Assembly (NCBI GenBank): GCA_018713305.1
Contig: DVFI01000121.1
Location: forward strand, 1 to 43,457
Direction: 5' to 3'
Length of the DNA stretch: 43,457 bases
Source: Candidatus Avichristensenella intestinipullorum
GTDB lineage: Bacteria; Bacillota; Clostridia; Christensenellales; Aristaeellaceae
Positions 8,177 to 17,002 of this stretch are shown one piece after another. The position numbers and the translations under genes are program-made. Under the pieces are notes generated by a model. It searched no databases. It had not been told where the DNA came from and saw only the letters and a list, made by a program, of their open reading frames with translations. Numbering within the stretch: position 1 is the first letter of the stretch; every line of letters starts with the position of its first letter.

Positions 8177-8826
8177 ACGGTTTCCTCCTCCGTCTTGTGC
8201 ACGCCGGTCACGGAAAAAACCACCCATTCCGCAATGTTGGTCGCATGATCCCCGATGCGTTCAAAATACTTGGCAATCATCAGAAGATCCAGGGCGAACT
8301 CTCCCTCCTGCGGATTTGCGGCAATCATCGAGATGAGGCTGTTCTTGACCTCCACGAAGCAATCGTCGACGATGTCGTCGCTGCGGATGACGCGCTCGGC
8401 TATCGACACGTCCTGCCTGACAAACGCGTCGATGCTGTCCGTCACCATTTGCGTCGTCGCCTTGGCCATCCGCGTAATCCGGGTATGCTCGTCGGCCGTG
8501 CGCCCGCCCAGGAACGTGATGATTTCCGCAATATCCTCCGCCTGGTCCCCGATTCGCTCCATGTCGGTAATCATTTTCAGCGCGGCGGAAATCTGCCTCA
8601 GGTCGCGCGCGACCGGCTGCTGCTGCAGCAGCAGCTTCAGGCAAAGGGTTTCGATGTCCCTCTCCTTCTGGTCGATTTCCCGGTCCAGCGCGGCCACGCC
8701 CGCCTCCCGCCCGTCGCCCTCCGCCAGCGCGGCGGCGGCCAGCGAGATGGCCTCTTCGCACAAAGCGCCCATTTCGATAAGCTCCTGGTTCAAACGCGCG
8801 AGCTGCTCATCAAAGCGGCTTCTCAT
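8173..8826 (-). CDS. Phosphate signalling protein PhoU
   Basis: 217-residue all-helical protein with two PhoU repeats, each with the metal-site pattern (MERIGDQAEDIAE in the first, FERIGDHATNIAE in the second). PhoU links the state of the Pst transporter to the PhoR kinase and damps the regulon in phosphate excess. The start ATG shares one base with the pstB stop (TAATG) and its end overlaps the regulator start by 4 bp, indicating translational coupling. Confidence 0.94.
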   Translation of the reverse strand: MRSRFDEQLARLNQELIEMGALCEEAISLAAAALAEGDGREAGVAALDREIDQKERDIETLCLKLLLQQQPVARDLRQISAALKMITDMERIGDQAEDIAEIITFLGGRTADEHTRITRMAKATTQMVTDSIDAFVRQDVSIAERVIRSDDIVDDCFVEVKNSLISMIAANPQEGEFALDLLMIAKYFERIGDHATNIAEWVVFSVTGVHKTEEETV

Positions 8827-9584
8827 TATCCGAACCTCCCCGTGATGTAATCCTCGGTACGCTTGTCCACCGGCTGAGAAAACACCTTTTCCGTGTCCCC
8901 GTACTCAATCAGCTCCCCCAGCAGAAAAAACGCGGTCTGGTCAGAAATTCGTACTGCCTGCTGCATGTTATGCGTGACGATAACAATAGTGTACTTTTCT
9001 TTGAGCGAAAGTGCAAGCTCTTCGATTCTGGAGGTCGATATGGGGTCCAGCGCGCTGGTGGGCTCGTCCATGAGCAGCACCTGCGGCTCCACGGCCAGCG
9101 CCCTGGCGATGCACAGCCGCTGCTGCTGTCCGCCGGACAGGCCCAGCGCGCTTTTCTTCAGGCAATCCTTCACCTCGTCCCAGATGGCGGCGTCCCGCAG
9201 GGAGCGCTCCACGATTTCGTTGAGCTTTGCCCTGCCCGTCACGCCGTGCGTCCGGGGGCCGTAGGCGACGTTGTCGTAGACGCTCATGGGGAACGGGTTG
9301 GGCTTCTGGAACACCATGCCCACGTTCCGCCGAAGCTCGTTGACCTCCGTCCCGGCGGAAAAGATATCCCGTCCCCGGTAGGTCACGGCGCCCGTGATTT
9401 TCACGCCGGGAATCAAATCGTTCATCCGGTTCAGCGTCTTGAGAAACGTGGATTTCCCGCAGCCGGACGGGCCAATCAGCGCCGTGATGTTCTTTTCCCG
9501 TATGGTCAAATCGACATGCCTGAGCGCCTGCGCCGCTCCGTACCACAGGCACAGGTCTCTGGCTTCCATGATGTTTTCGTTCAC
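8826..9584 (-). CDS. Phosphate ABC transporter ATP-binding protein PstB
   Basis: 252-residue ATPase. It has Walker A GPSGCGKS, the Q loop, signature LSGGQQQR and Walker [12 protein letters not shown]. The substrate class is shown by [10 protein letters not shown] and [19 protein letters not shown], typical of PstB. I use the GTG at 9584, which overlaps the pstA stop (GTGA) and follows AGGGAGGAGAGG; upstream extensions in this frame are pstA in another frame. Confidence 0.95.
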   Translation of the reverse strand: MNENIMEARDLCLWYGAAQALRHVDLTIREKNITALIGPSGCGKSTFLKTLNRMNDLIPGVKITGAVTYRGRDIFSAGTEVNELRRNVGMVFQKPNPFPMSVYDNVAYGPRTHGVTGRAKLNEIVERSLRDAAIWDEVKDCLKKSALGLSGGQQQRLCIARALAVEPQVLLMDEPTSALDPISTSRIEELALSLKEKYTIVIVTHNMQQAVRISDQTAFFLLGELIEYGDTEKVFSQPVDKRTEDYITGRFG

Positions 9585-10441
9585 AGGCCTCTCCTCCCTT
9601 TCAGGCGCTTTGCGACAAAGGCGGTGGACAGGTTTGTCAGGACGGTCAGCACCATCAAAATGGCGGCGATGGCAAACGCAATGCCGAACTCGCCCTGCTC
9701 GGTGGCATAAAAGTACAGCGCGACCGTCAGGCTCGCCCCGGAGCTGAGCCATGCGTCCAGAATCCCGTTGAGCGCATGGGCAAAGCCCGCCGTAAACAGC
9801 AGCGCGGCGGATTCTCCCAGCACGCGGCCGACGGTCAGGATGCAGCCGGCGACAATGCCGTCCATGCAGCCGGGCAGCACCACCGTGCGAATCACCCGCC
9901 ATTTCCCGGCGCCCAGGCCAAACGCGCTCTCCCGATACGGCTGCGGAACCATTTTCAGGCTCTCCTGCGTGGTGCGCATAATGGTGGGCAGGTTCATCAT
10001 CACCAGGGTCAGGCATCCGGCCAGGATGCACTTGCCCAGGCTGAGAAATTCCACAAAAAACAGCATGCCGAAAAGCCCGTAAATAATCGACGGAATGCCG
10101 GAAAGCGTTTCGGCGGCATATTCAATGACGGCGACCACCCGCTTGTTTTTCGCGTACTCGGTCAGATATACGGCGGCGCCCACCCCCAGGGGGAGCACAA
10201 AGGCCAGCGTGCCCAGGATAAGGTAAATCGTATTGAGCATGTCGGGCAGAATGCCGATGGCGCCGGTCAGATAGCTGGGCTTGGTGGAAAGCAGCGTCCA
10301 GGACAGGTGCGGAATGCCCATCGCCATGACATAGCCAATCAGCAGCAGCATCAGTCCGCAGGTGCAGACGACGGCCGCCACCATCAGCGCCCGCATCACG
10401 GCGCAATAGGCGCGACGCCGGGCAGACAGCTTCGCGTGCAT
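9581..10441 (-). CDS. Phosphate ABC transporter permease PstA
   Basis: 286-residue integral membrane subunit with about six hydrophobic helices. The conserved permease loop facing the ATPase is [32 protein letters not shown] prefer ATG 10441, eight bases after AAGGAG. A GTG at 10447 overlapping the pstC stop is possible but sits only 2 bases from that ribosome site. Confidence 0.94.
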   Translation of the reverse strand: MHAKLSARRRAYCAVMRALMVAAVVCTCGLMLLLIGYVMAMGIPHLSWTLLSTKPSYLTGAIGILPDMLNTIYLILGTLAFVLPLGVGAAVYLTEYAKNKRVVAVIEYAAETLSGIPSIIYGLFGMLFFVEFLSLGKCILAGCLTLVMMNLPTIMRTTQESLKMVPQPYRESAFGLGAGKWRVIRTVVLPGCMDGIVAGCILTVGRVLGESAALLFTAGFAHALNGILDAWLSSGASLTVALYFYATEQGEFGIAFAIAAILMVLTVLTNLSTAFVAKRLKGRRGL

Positions 10442-10443
10442 GG

Positions 10444-11394
10444 TCACTTCTCCTTCTCGTGCTTCAAAAATAGGTTCAGCGCGGCGTTGATGAGCAGGAT
10501 AAAGAGGAACAGCACCAGCGCAATGGAAAACAGCGCCTGCCGCTGCAGCCCGGACGCATACCCCATTTCGCTGGACACGGCGGTGGTCAAAAAGCGCACG
10601 CTTTCAAACAGGCCGGGCATATTCGCCACGTTGCCCGAAACCATCACCACCGCCATCGCTTCGCCCATGGCGCGGCCCACGCCCAGAACGATGGCCGCCG
10701 CAATGCCGCTCCTAGCGGCGGGAACGCTGACGCGGAAATACGTTTCCTCCGGCGTCGCCCCCAGGGCGAGGGACGCGTCCTCATACTCCTTGGGCACCGC
10801 TTCCAGCGCCGTGACGGACACATTGATGACCGAGGGCAGAATCATAACGGCCAGCACCAGGATGGCGGCCAGGAGGCTGGCTCCGTCGGGCACGCCGAAC
10901 AGCTCCCGGATGCCCGGCACCAGCACCATCATGCCCACCAGGCCATAGACCACGGACGGAATGCCAGCCAGAACGCCGACCGCGCCGCAGACCAGCGACT
11001 TCACCCGGGGACGGGCGATTTTCGCCAGGTAGACCGCGACCAGAAACCCGATGGGCACGCCCAGCACCACGGCGCCGGCCGTGCCGTATACGCTGGTCAG
11101 GATAAAGGGAAGAATGCCGAATTTGGGGTCTGCCGCGGTGGATTCCCAGGAGGTGCCAAAGAGGAACGGAACGAGCCCGATTTCGCGTATGGCGGGAATG
11201 CCGGACACCACCAGGTAGACCGTAATCATGCCGACGCAGGCAATCGTGACAAGCCCCAGAAGCAGAAAAATGCCATGGACGACGGTCTCTATCCGTCGTT
11301 TCTGCCTGGCGCTCCGGGAAGCCCTATGCTCTGTATCTGTCATGCCGTCTCCCGCGGCCTTTGCCGCCTGTATCACAGTATCCAGTTTTTTCAT
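10444..11394 (-). CDS. Phosphate ABC transporter permease PstC
   Basis: 316-residue membrane subunit. It has a cytoplasmic N-terminal stretch of about 35 residues, about six hydrophobic helices, and the ATPase-contact loop TALEAVPKEYEDASLALGATPEETYFRVSVP. SVVYGLVGMMVLVPGIRE is typical PstC sequence. It is separated from pstS by 60 nt containing a hairpin, while the other pst-pho genes overlap. Confidence 0.95.
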   Translation of the reverse strand: MKKLDTVIQAAKAAGDGMTDTEHRASRSARQKRRIETVVHGIFLLLGLVTIACVGMITVYLVVSGIPAIREIGLVPFLFGTSWESTAADPKFGILPFILTSVYGTAGAVVLGVPIGFLVAVYLAKIARPRVKSLVCGAVGVLAGIPSVVYGLVGMMVLVPGIRELFGVPDGASLLAAILVLAVMILPSVINVSVTALEAVPKEYEDASLALGATPEETYFRVSVPAARSGIAAAIVLGVGRAMGEAMAVVMVSGNVANMPGLFESVRFLTTAVSSEMGYASGLQRQALFSIALVLFLFILLINAALNLFLKHEKEK

Positions 11395-11413
11395 GTTGTC
11401 GCCTCACGCCAAG

Positions 11414-11439
11414 AAGCGGCGGCTGCAGCGCCGCCGCTT
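11414..11439 (-). terminator. pstS-pstC intergenic hairpin (attenuator or 3' stabiliser)
   Basis: Perfect 10-bp stem AAGCGGCGGC/GCCGCCGCTT with a 6-nt loop and no T-tract, 15 nt after pstS. Such hairpins commonly keep binding-protein mRNA more abundant than the downstream permease mRNA. Confidence 0.6.
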
Positions 11440-11453
11440 TCCGGATGCAGTGT

Positions 11454-12260
11454 TTATTGGACAGGCACCACGCCCGCGGCGGCAATCAGCTCGTGCGCTT
11501 CGGCGGACGTAACGTAGTCGAAGAAGCGCTGCGCGGTTTCGCTCAGGGCCACGCCTTCCCTGGTCACCAGGACGAAGGGGCGCTGGATGGCATAGCTGCC
11601 ATCACGAACGGTCTCTTCGCTGGGAACCACGCCGCCCACGCTCAGCGCCTTGACGGTCTCCTTCACGGAGGCCAGGGAGGCATAGCCGATGGCGTTCGGG
11701 TTGGAGGCTACGGCGGTGATGACCGCGCCGGTCGAGGTCAGCTCCTGGCGGTACTGGCAGGCGTCTTCCGTGCCGGTGATGGTCTCAAAGCCGTCGCGGG
11801 TGCCGGAGCCGGCTTCGCGGCCGATGCACACGATTTCGCCGTCGTTTCCGCCCACTTCGCTCCAGTTGGTGATGGTTCCGGTGTAGATGCCGGCAATCTG
11901 CTCCATCGTCAGGTCCGCCACGGGGTTGTCGGGATGCACGATGATGGCGATGCCGTCATAGGCCAGAATGGTTTCCAGCAGGCCCTGTTCCTTTTCCTCT
12001 TCCTTCAGGTAGCGGCTGGACAGGCCGATGTCGCACGTTCCTTCCAGGGCGGCGGTGATGCCCGCGCTGGAACCGGTGGGGTTGTAGGTAAAGTTCACGT
12101 CCGCGTTGGCCTCCATGAAGCTCTCGCCCAGGACGCCGATGACCTTTTCCATGGAGGTGGAGCCGTCCGTGGACACCGAGCCGCCCTCCGCGTAGCCGCA
12201 GCCGGCCAGAGAGACCATCATCAGCAAAGACGCGACCACAACAGCAAATCCTTTTTTCAT
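11454..12260 (-). CDS. Phosphate-binding lipoprotein PstS
   Basis: 268-residue binding protein with a lipoprotein signal peptide (lipobox SLAGC, Cys at about 21). The phosphate-binding segments are DGSTSMEK, YNPTGSSAGI and GREAGSGTRDGFE. First gene of the operon; AAAAGGAGAAAC precedes the ATG. It captures phosphate at the outer membrane face for PstCAB. It is the only complete binding protein in the window with a lipobox. Confidence 0.95.
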   Translation of the reverse strand: MKKGFAVVVASLLMMVSLAGCGYAEGGSVSTDGSTSMEKVIGVLGESFMEANADVNFTYNPTGSSAGITAALEGTCDIGLSSRYLKEEEKEQGLLETILAYDGIAIIVHPDNPVADLTMEQIAGIYTGTITNWSEVGGNDGEIVCIGREAGSGTRDGFETITGTEDACQYRQELTSTGAVITAVASNPNAIGYASLASVKETVKALSVGGVVPSEETVRDGSYAIQRPFVLVTREGVALSETAQRFFDYVTSAEAHELIAAAGVVPVQ

Positions 12261-12322
12261 GATGTTTCTCCTTTTCTTCTTTTTCCTTATTTTCTTCCAC
12301 GGCTACGATTCTAACGCGTGCA

Positions 12323-12362
12323 TGTAAAATCAAAAAGGCGCCCTTTGTAAAATCAATGTCAA
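12323..12362 (-). promoter_or_regulatory. Candidate PHO-box direct repeats upstream of pstS
   Basis: On the minus strand the 11-mer TTGATTTTACA occurs twice, exactly (12346-12356 and 12323-12333; 23 bp apart). A TTGACA at 12357-12362 lies 11 bp before the first TTTACA. TT(A/T)ACA repeats on an 11-bp period are the Gram-positive PhoP-box pattern. The pstS start is about 60 bp downstream. Confidence 0.5.
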
Positions 12363-12476
12363 GTCGCGCGTCGCAACAGGGCGTGGCCGCCTTTGCCCCG
12401 GCGGCGGAAAGCGAACGCCCGGCGGGCGGCAGCCGGCCGGACGCCGGCGGAACGCCATGCGTTTCCGGACAACGCG

Positions 12477-12525
12477 CAACCGGGCGCAAAGTGCGGCAGA
12501 ATCTGCACGGCTTTGCGCCCGGTTG
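12477..12525. terminator. Perfect 15-bp inverted repeat, possible terminator of the RpiR gene
   Basis: CAACCGGGCGCAAAG (12477-12491) pairs with CTTTGCGCCCGGTTG (12511-12525) around a 19-nt loop that has its own TGC/GCA pairing. A run of five A follows on the plus strand and no T-tract follows on the minus strand, so a terminator role is uncertain. It lies about 200 nt past the RpiR-family stop. Confidence 0.4.
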
Positions 12526-12725
12526 AAAAACGGCGCCTGAAAAGGCGGAACGCCCATCGCGTTCCTCTCGCGTCCCGCAGCCGCATCGTTATGCGCCGCG
12601 CCTGCGGACTGCATAGGATTCGTCCCAAATAGGTAGGACCAATTCGCGGCCGTTCGTGTCGGTATGCGGCGCGCCACGCGCCCGTCATGCGGGCCGCGGC
12701 GCGGATTCTCGTCGTCTTCCCCGCC

Positions 12726-13583
12726 TCAAATCAGCCCTTCCGACCGGGGACTTCCCAGGGAGGCCTGCGTCAGCGCCAGGCGCTCCTTGATTTGCGAATA
12801 GGTGCGGCCCGACACCGCGGTATAGAGGATATCCACCACGTTCAGCTGCGCAATCCGGCTGCCCGTCGCGCCGGAGCGCAGCGCGGTTTCCGCGGAAGAG
12901 ACGCACAGCGGGATATCCACGCCGTCGCTGATGGGGTTGCGGCCATAGCGCGTGATGGCGATGGTCGTCGCGCCCGTCTGGCGCAGCACCTTGAACGTCT
13001 CCAGCATGTCCGGCGTCTGCCCCGTGTAGGAAACCAGCACCGCCACGTCCCCTTTGCCCAGGCTCGCCGCGGCAAAGCGCTGCTCATGCGGGTCGGTAAA
13101 GGCCGCGCAATCGCGGAAAATGCGCAAAAATTTATATTGGGCGTCCTTGGCCACAATGCCCGAGCCGCCTACGCCGTAAAAATGCAGCCGTCCCGCCGTC
13201 ATGATGGCGTCCACCGCGCGCGCCAGGTTTTCGTGGCTTATCATGGACAGCGTGTGCTGGATGGAAGAAATATTGTTCAGGCTGACGCTTTCGACAATGC
13301 GCCCCAGGCAGTCTTCCGAGTGAATGTCCGCGTACATCGCCCCCAGCGCTTCCGACGCGGTATCCCGCAGCAGCGCCTTGGAAAACTCCTTATATCCCGA
13401 ATACCCCAGCGCCCGGCACAGGCGAACGACCGTCGTCCGACTGGTCGCACAGCTGTCGGCCAGCTCCGAAATGGTCAGATTGGCAGCCGCTTTGGGATCG
13501 CTCAGGATATAGATACGTATTCTTTCCTCGGCCTGCGCCAGCGTTCCCTTGGCTTCCTGCAGCCGGACAAGACATCCTACCAT
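12726..13583 (-). CDS. RpiR/MurR-family transcriptional regulator
   Basis: 285 residues. An N-terminal HTH_6 domain (ISELADSCATSRTTVVRLCRALGYSGYKEF) is followed by a SIS sugar-phosphate-binding domain from about residue 125 (RLHFYGVGGSGIVAKDAQYK... VAVLVSYTGQTPDMLETF). The family senses phosphosugars such as MurNAc-6-P or GlcNAc-6-P. It is transcribed away from the IclR operon and is not overlapped by other genes, so its targets are unclear; the namZ-type gene of this window is 13 kb away. Confidence 0.9.
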   Translation of the reverse strand: MVGCLVRLQEAKGTLAQAEERIRIYILSDPKAAANLTISELADSCATSRTTVVRLCRALGYSGYKEFSKALLRDTASEALGAMYADIHSEDCLGRIVESVSLNNISSIQHTLSMISHENLARAVDAIMTAGRLHFYGVGGSGIVAKDAQYKFLRIFRDCAAFTDPHEQRFAAASLGKGDVAVLVSYTGQTPDMLETFKVLRQTGATTIAITRYGRNPISDGVDIPLCVSSAETALRSGATGSRIAQLNVVDILYTAVSGRTYSQIKERLALTQASLGSPRSEGLI

Positions 13584-13624
13584 GCGTTATCCCTCCTTCT
13601 TCGTCTCCATGCGACCCAATGCAT

Positions 13625-13654
13625 AGTATAGCGGATAGTCCCGCGCTTTGTAAA
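13625..13654 (-). promoter_or_regulatory. Promoter of the RpiR-family gene
   Basis: Minus-strand TTTACA (13649-13654), an 18-bp spacer and TATACT (13625-13630), about 40 nt before the start codon. Confidence 0.55.
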
Positions 13655-13730
13655 GGGCAATCATCGCTTTAAATCGGGAAAATCCGCCCTTTTTCGACAA
13701 AGCCGTCTCCTGGGCCGGGGCGCTTTTGGC

Positions 13731-13783
13731 TTGACACCACAGGCATTCCATGATAAGATAGCTATCAATATAGAACATCATTC
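13731..13783 (+). promoter_or_regulatory. Promoter and candidate operator of the IclR gene
   Basis: TTGACA (13731-13736), a 17-bp spacer and TAAGAT (13754-13759). Just past the expected start is GAACATCATTC (13773-13783), resembling GAACGTTGTTC at 14618-14628 before the lyase gene. A shared GAAC-N3-(A/G)TTC site is what autoregulation plus control of the downstream operon would give. Confidence 0.55.
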
Positions 13784-13810
13784 GTGATGGAAGAACGCGG
13801 GGCGCTTGGC

Positions 13811-14566
13811 ATGGAGCAGGAAGTCAAGGTCAAAAGCCTACAAAAAGCCCTGCAGGTTCTGGAATGCTTTCTGGGCGACCGGGAGCTTGGCATTTCGGAG
13901 ATTGCCGCCCGTCTCGGGCTTTGCAAGTCCTCCGTACACAACATCGTTTCCACCTTTGAAGCGATGGACTATCTGCAGCAGAACCTGCAAACCAGCCGGT
14001 ATTCGCTCGGCGTCAAGCTGTGCGAGTATAGCCGCGCCGTCAGCCGCAACTTCTCCGTGACGAAAATCGCGTTGCCGTATATGCAGGAAATCGCCAATCA
14101 GGTCAGGGAGCACGTCTACCTCGGCCGCCCGTATCGGGACGAGGTGCTGTATCTGGAATCCATTCATCCCATTGAGAATCTTGAGATGATGCGTTCCCTG
14201 ATGGGCGTTCGGGTCAAAATGTACTGCACCGGCCTCGGCAAGGCGCTGCTGGCGTATCTGCCCCCGGAAACGTTGGAGGCCAGCCTGCAGACGCCCCTGG
14301 AGCGCTATACGGAAAACACCATTACCGACCCGGAACGCCTGCGCAGCGAGCTGGAAACGGTGCGCCGGCAGGGCTATGCGGTAGACGATATGGAACATGA
14401 ATACGGCATCAAATGCGTGGGCGTCCCCATTTTTAACCGAAACCGGCAAGTCTGTGCGGCGATAAGCGTAAGCGGTCCGTCGCTGCGATTCAGCCCGGAG
14501 CGCATCGTGACGCTCGCCGCCATGCTGAAAGAAGCTGCGCGCAAAATCCAGCAGAACATCTACTGA
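13811..14566 (+). CDS. IclR-family transcriptional regulator
   Basis: 251 residues. The N-terminal winged helix is VKSLQKALQVLECFLGD...GISEIAARLGLCKSSVHNIVSTF, and the C-terminal effector domain includes MYCTGLGKALLAYLP, GYAVDDMEHEYGIKCVGVPIF and AAISVSGPS. IclR proteins bind small carboxylates or sugar acids. Start choice is uncertain: GTG 13784, ATG 13787 and ATG 13811 are in frame and none has a good ribosome site. I chose 13811 because the upstream two would leave a leader of only about 20 nt. It lies 90 nt before the lyase-transporter operon in the same direction. Confidence 0.88.
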   Translation: MEQEVKVKSLQKALQVLECFLGDRELGISEIAARLGLCKSSVHNIVSTFEAMDYLQQNLQTSRYSLGVKLCEYSRAVSRNFSVTKIALPYMQEIANQVREHVYLGRPYRDEVLYLESIHPIENLEMMRSLMGVRVKMYCTGLGKALLAYLPPETLEASLQTPLERYTENTITDPERLRSELETVRRQGYAVDDMEHEYGIKCVGVPIFNRNRQVCAAISVSGPSLRFSPERIVTLAAMLKEAARKIQQNIY

Positions 14567-14617
14567 CCGCCCGCTTTCCCGTGTGGCCAGGTATTTCTTT
14601 TGTGCGCGATGGATAAA

Positions 14618-14642
14618 GAACGTTGTTCATTATTGGTGAACA
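14618..14642 (+). promoter_or_regulatory. Candidate IclR operator before the lyase operon
   Basis: Two overlapping dyads: GAACGTTGTTC (14618-14628) and TGTTCA-N7-TGAACA (14624-14642). The second ends just before the GAAGGAGG ribosome site, so bound regulator could block transcription or translation. Confidence 0.45.
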
Positions 14643-14656
14643 GAAGGAGGGACGCC

Positions 14657-15616
14657 ATGGAACGGTTCCGGGACGGGGTATGGCCCGTCATGCTGACGCC
14701 CCTGCAGGAGGACGGCAGGCTGGACATGGCGGGCTTGGAAGCGCTGGTTGCCTGGTACATAGCGCAGGGGTGCGACGGCCTGTTCGCCGTATGCCAGTCG
14801 AGCGAAATGTTCTTTCTCTCGCTGGAGGAGCGCGTGGCGCTGGCGCGCGCCGCGGTGCGGTGGAGCGCGGGCAGGGTGCCCGTCGTCGTGTCCGGCCATA
14901 TTTCGCAAAGCATGCAGGACCAGGCGCGCGAGCTGTGCGCGATGGCCGATTGCGGGGCCGACGCCGTCGTGCTGGTAAGCAACCGCCTGGTCTCGTCGCC
15001 CGAGGACGACGACGCGGTGCTGATAGCGAATCTGCGCGCTTTGCTGCGGGCGCTGCCCTCCGATATGCCGTTGGGGTTTTACGAATGTCCCTATCCCTTC
15101 AAGCGGCTTCTCAGCCCTCAGGTGCTGCGGTTTTGCCTGGACAGCGGGCGGTTTTCCTTTCTGAAGGATACCAGCTGCGATATGAACGCGCTGCGCGAGA
15201 AGCTCTGTGTGCTGCGCGGCAGCAAAATGAAGCTGTACAACGCCAACACCGCCACCCTGTTGGAGAGCCTGCGGGCGGGCGCCCACGGGTACACCGGCGT
15301 GATGGCCAATTTCCATCCGGCGCTGTACGGCTGGCTCATCCGCCACTGGCAGGCGCAGCCCGGGGAAGCGGAGATGCTGCAGAGCGTTTTGTCCATGTGC
15401 GCCCTGATCGAGCTGAAGCACTATCCGGCCTGCGCCAAGCGATATCTCCGCCGGGCGCACGGCCTGCCCATCCGGGACGCCACCCGCCGGGAACCGCAGC
15501 CCCCGATTCCCTGCGACGAAGACGCGGAGCTGGCACAGCTGGCGCGGCTGTCCGCCCACCTGTGCGCGCGCCTTTCCCAGCATGAGCATTGCGCTACGCC
15601 GGTAGCTCAATCATAA
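14657..15616 (+). CDS. Dihydrodipicolinate synthase/N-acetylneuraminate lyase-family protein
   Basis: 319-residue class I aldolase/lyase of the DapA-NanA superfamily. The (beta/alpha)8 barrel starts at GVWPVMLTPLQEDGRLD. The Schiff-base Lys170 is in FSFLKDTSCD and the catalytic Tyr142 in GFYECPYP. ATG 14657 follows AGAAGGAGG; earlier in-frame starts lie in the operator. Placed with a CUT1 transporter and IclR regulator it is likely catabolic, splitting a keto-sugar acid or related compound, rather than making lysine. The exact substrate is unknown; the usual GxxGE motif reads VCQSSE here, which makes canonical DapA or NanA activity doubtful. Confidence 0.85.
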   Translation: MERFRDGVWPVMLTPLQEDGRLDMAGLEALVAWYIAQGCDGLFAVCQSSEMFFLSLEERVALARAAVRWSAGRVPVVVSGHISQSMQDQARELCAMADCGADAVVLVSNRLVSSPEDDDAVLIANLRALLRALPSDMPLGFYECPYPFKRLLSPQVLRFCLDSGRFSFLKDTSCDMNALREKLCVLRGSKMKLYNANTATLLESLRAGAHGYTGVMANFHPALYGWLIRHWQAQPGEAEMLQSVLSMCALIELKHYPACAKRYLRRAHGLPIRDATRREPQPPIPCDEDAELAQLARLSAHLCARLSQHEHCATPVAQS

Positions 15617-15632
15617 CAAAGGAGGTAGTTTC

Positions 15633-16925
15633 ATGAAACTCCACAAGCTCCTGGCCATGGTTCTGGCGCTGCTGCTGTTGTCGGGCGCCGTTCCCGCCCT
15701 GGCGGAAGCCGTCGATGCGGAGCGCACCGGAACCCTGCGCATCCTGTATCCGGGCACCTCCGGCATCGAGCAGACCTACATGGAGAAGGTCAAGCAAGCG
15801 TTCCAACAGAAGTACCCCAACGTTGCCGTAGAGATTGACTATCTGGTTTGGACGGATTTGCAAACCAAGTTCACCATTATGGCGCAAAACAGCGATTGGC
15901 CCGACATCGTGACCACGCAGGACTTTACCAGCTATCTGGCCATGGGCATCCTGGAGCCGCTCAACGGGTATTTCGACGAGTCCCTCCCCCTGGAAAACTT
16001 CAGCGGGGTCGGCCTGGAATACACCACCGTGGACGGCGTCATCTATGCCGTGCCCATCGGGATGAACAACTGGGCCCACATCGCCAACGCAGGCATCCTG
16101 GAGGAAATCGGCTGGAAGGCGGAGGACATCCGGAGCTGGGACGATATCGTCGCCATTGCCAGGGCCGCTTCGGAAAAGGGCTACTACGGCTACACCTGTG
16201 CCGGCGCCAACGGCGGCCGCTTCCTGTTCCGCGATTTGACCATGGTCGCGCTGTCCAACGGCTTCTCCCCCGACGACACGTCCGAGGAGACCCGGCCGGC
16301 ATATATAGAAACCCTGCAGCTCTTTGCGGATTTGGCGCCCTATATGCCCGAAGCGCAGAGCACCTGGGGCTATGACGAGCAGTACCGCCTCTTTGACGAG
16401 GGCAGGGTGGCCATCATGCACGCGGGCACCAACTACACCTCCGTCGCCGCGCCCTTTGGGCTCCATGCCATCAACGACGTCATCCCCATCGGGTTCCCGC
16501 AGGGGCCCTCCGGCACGCAGCCCGCCTGCATGATAAACTCCACGGCCCTGGCCATCCCGACCGGCTCCACGCAGAAGGACCTGGCCTGGGCGTTCATCCA
16601 GACCGCCCTGTCGCCGGAATGCATTGACTACTACATCGCCTCCATCAACATGCCGCCCCTGAAAACCCACGACCAGGACGCGCTGATTGCCTATGCGGAC
16701 GAAGAATACTTCGGCCATGGCGCGGAACACCGCGCGCTGATAGATCAGTTCATCGCGCTGGCGGACGAATGCGGCCTGATGCAGCCGAAGATTGTCGGAC
16801 AAAGCCCGATGGAGCTGGTCGTCCAGGCCGCCATGATTGATTTGCTGGCCGGCGTCACCACGCCCGAAGCCTGCTATGAAGTCATCAGGACGGGCATCGA
16901 CGACATCAAGGCTTCCCTCGAGTAA
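15633..16925 (+). CDS. CUT1-type extracellular solute-binding protein
   Basis: 430-residue family 1 binding protein, usual for oligosaccharide importers. It has a Sec signal peptide to about residue 24 (ending AVPALAEA, no lipobox Cys), then RIL YPGTSGIEQ, a ligand-binding region with AGANGGRFLF, and a C-terminal helical lobe. The ATG follows AAAGGAGG, 16 nt after the lyase stop. It delivers an unknown solute to the two permeases that follow. No gene for a paired ATPase exists in this operon, so a shared MsmX/UgpC-like ATPase encoded elsewhere is expected. Confidence 0.92.
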   Translation: MKLHKLLAMVLALLLLSGAVPALAEAVDAERTGTLRILYPGTSGIEQTYMEKVKQAFQQKYPNVAVEIDYLVWTDLQTKFTIMAQNSDWPDIVTTQDFTSYLAMGILEPLNGYFDESLPLENFSGVGLEYTTVDGVIYAVPIGMNNWAHIANAGILEEIGWKAEDIRSWDDIVAIARAASEKGYYGYTCAGANGGRFLFRDLTMVALSNGFSPDDTSEETRPAYIETLQLFADLAPYMPEAQSTWGYDEQYRLFDEGRVAIMHAGTNYTSVAAPFGLHAINDVIPIGFPQGPSGTQPACMINSTALAIPTGSTQKDLAWAFIQTALSPECIDYYIASINMPPLKTHDQDALIAYADEEYFGHGAEHRALIDQFIALADECGLMQPKIVGQSPMELVVQAAMIDLLAGVTTPEACYEVIRTGIDDIKASLE

Positions 16926-17002
16926 GTTTTCTCCTCTTGCCGCGGGGGAGGACGTCCATCGCCGTTCTCCCCCATGATGGCGCCGACAAGCGAGGTGTTT
17001 GC

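Larger units (their letters stand above)
12261..12725. other. pstS upstream region, gene-free
   Basis: This 465-nt stretch between pstS and the RpiR-family gene (both on the minus strand) holds the candidate PHO repeats (12323-12362) and a large perfect inverted repeat (12477-12525). I see no convincing gene in the remainder. Confidence 0.6.
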
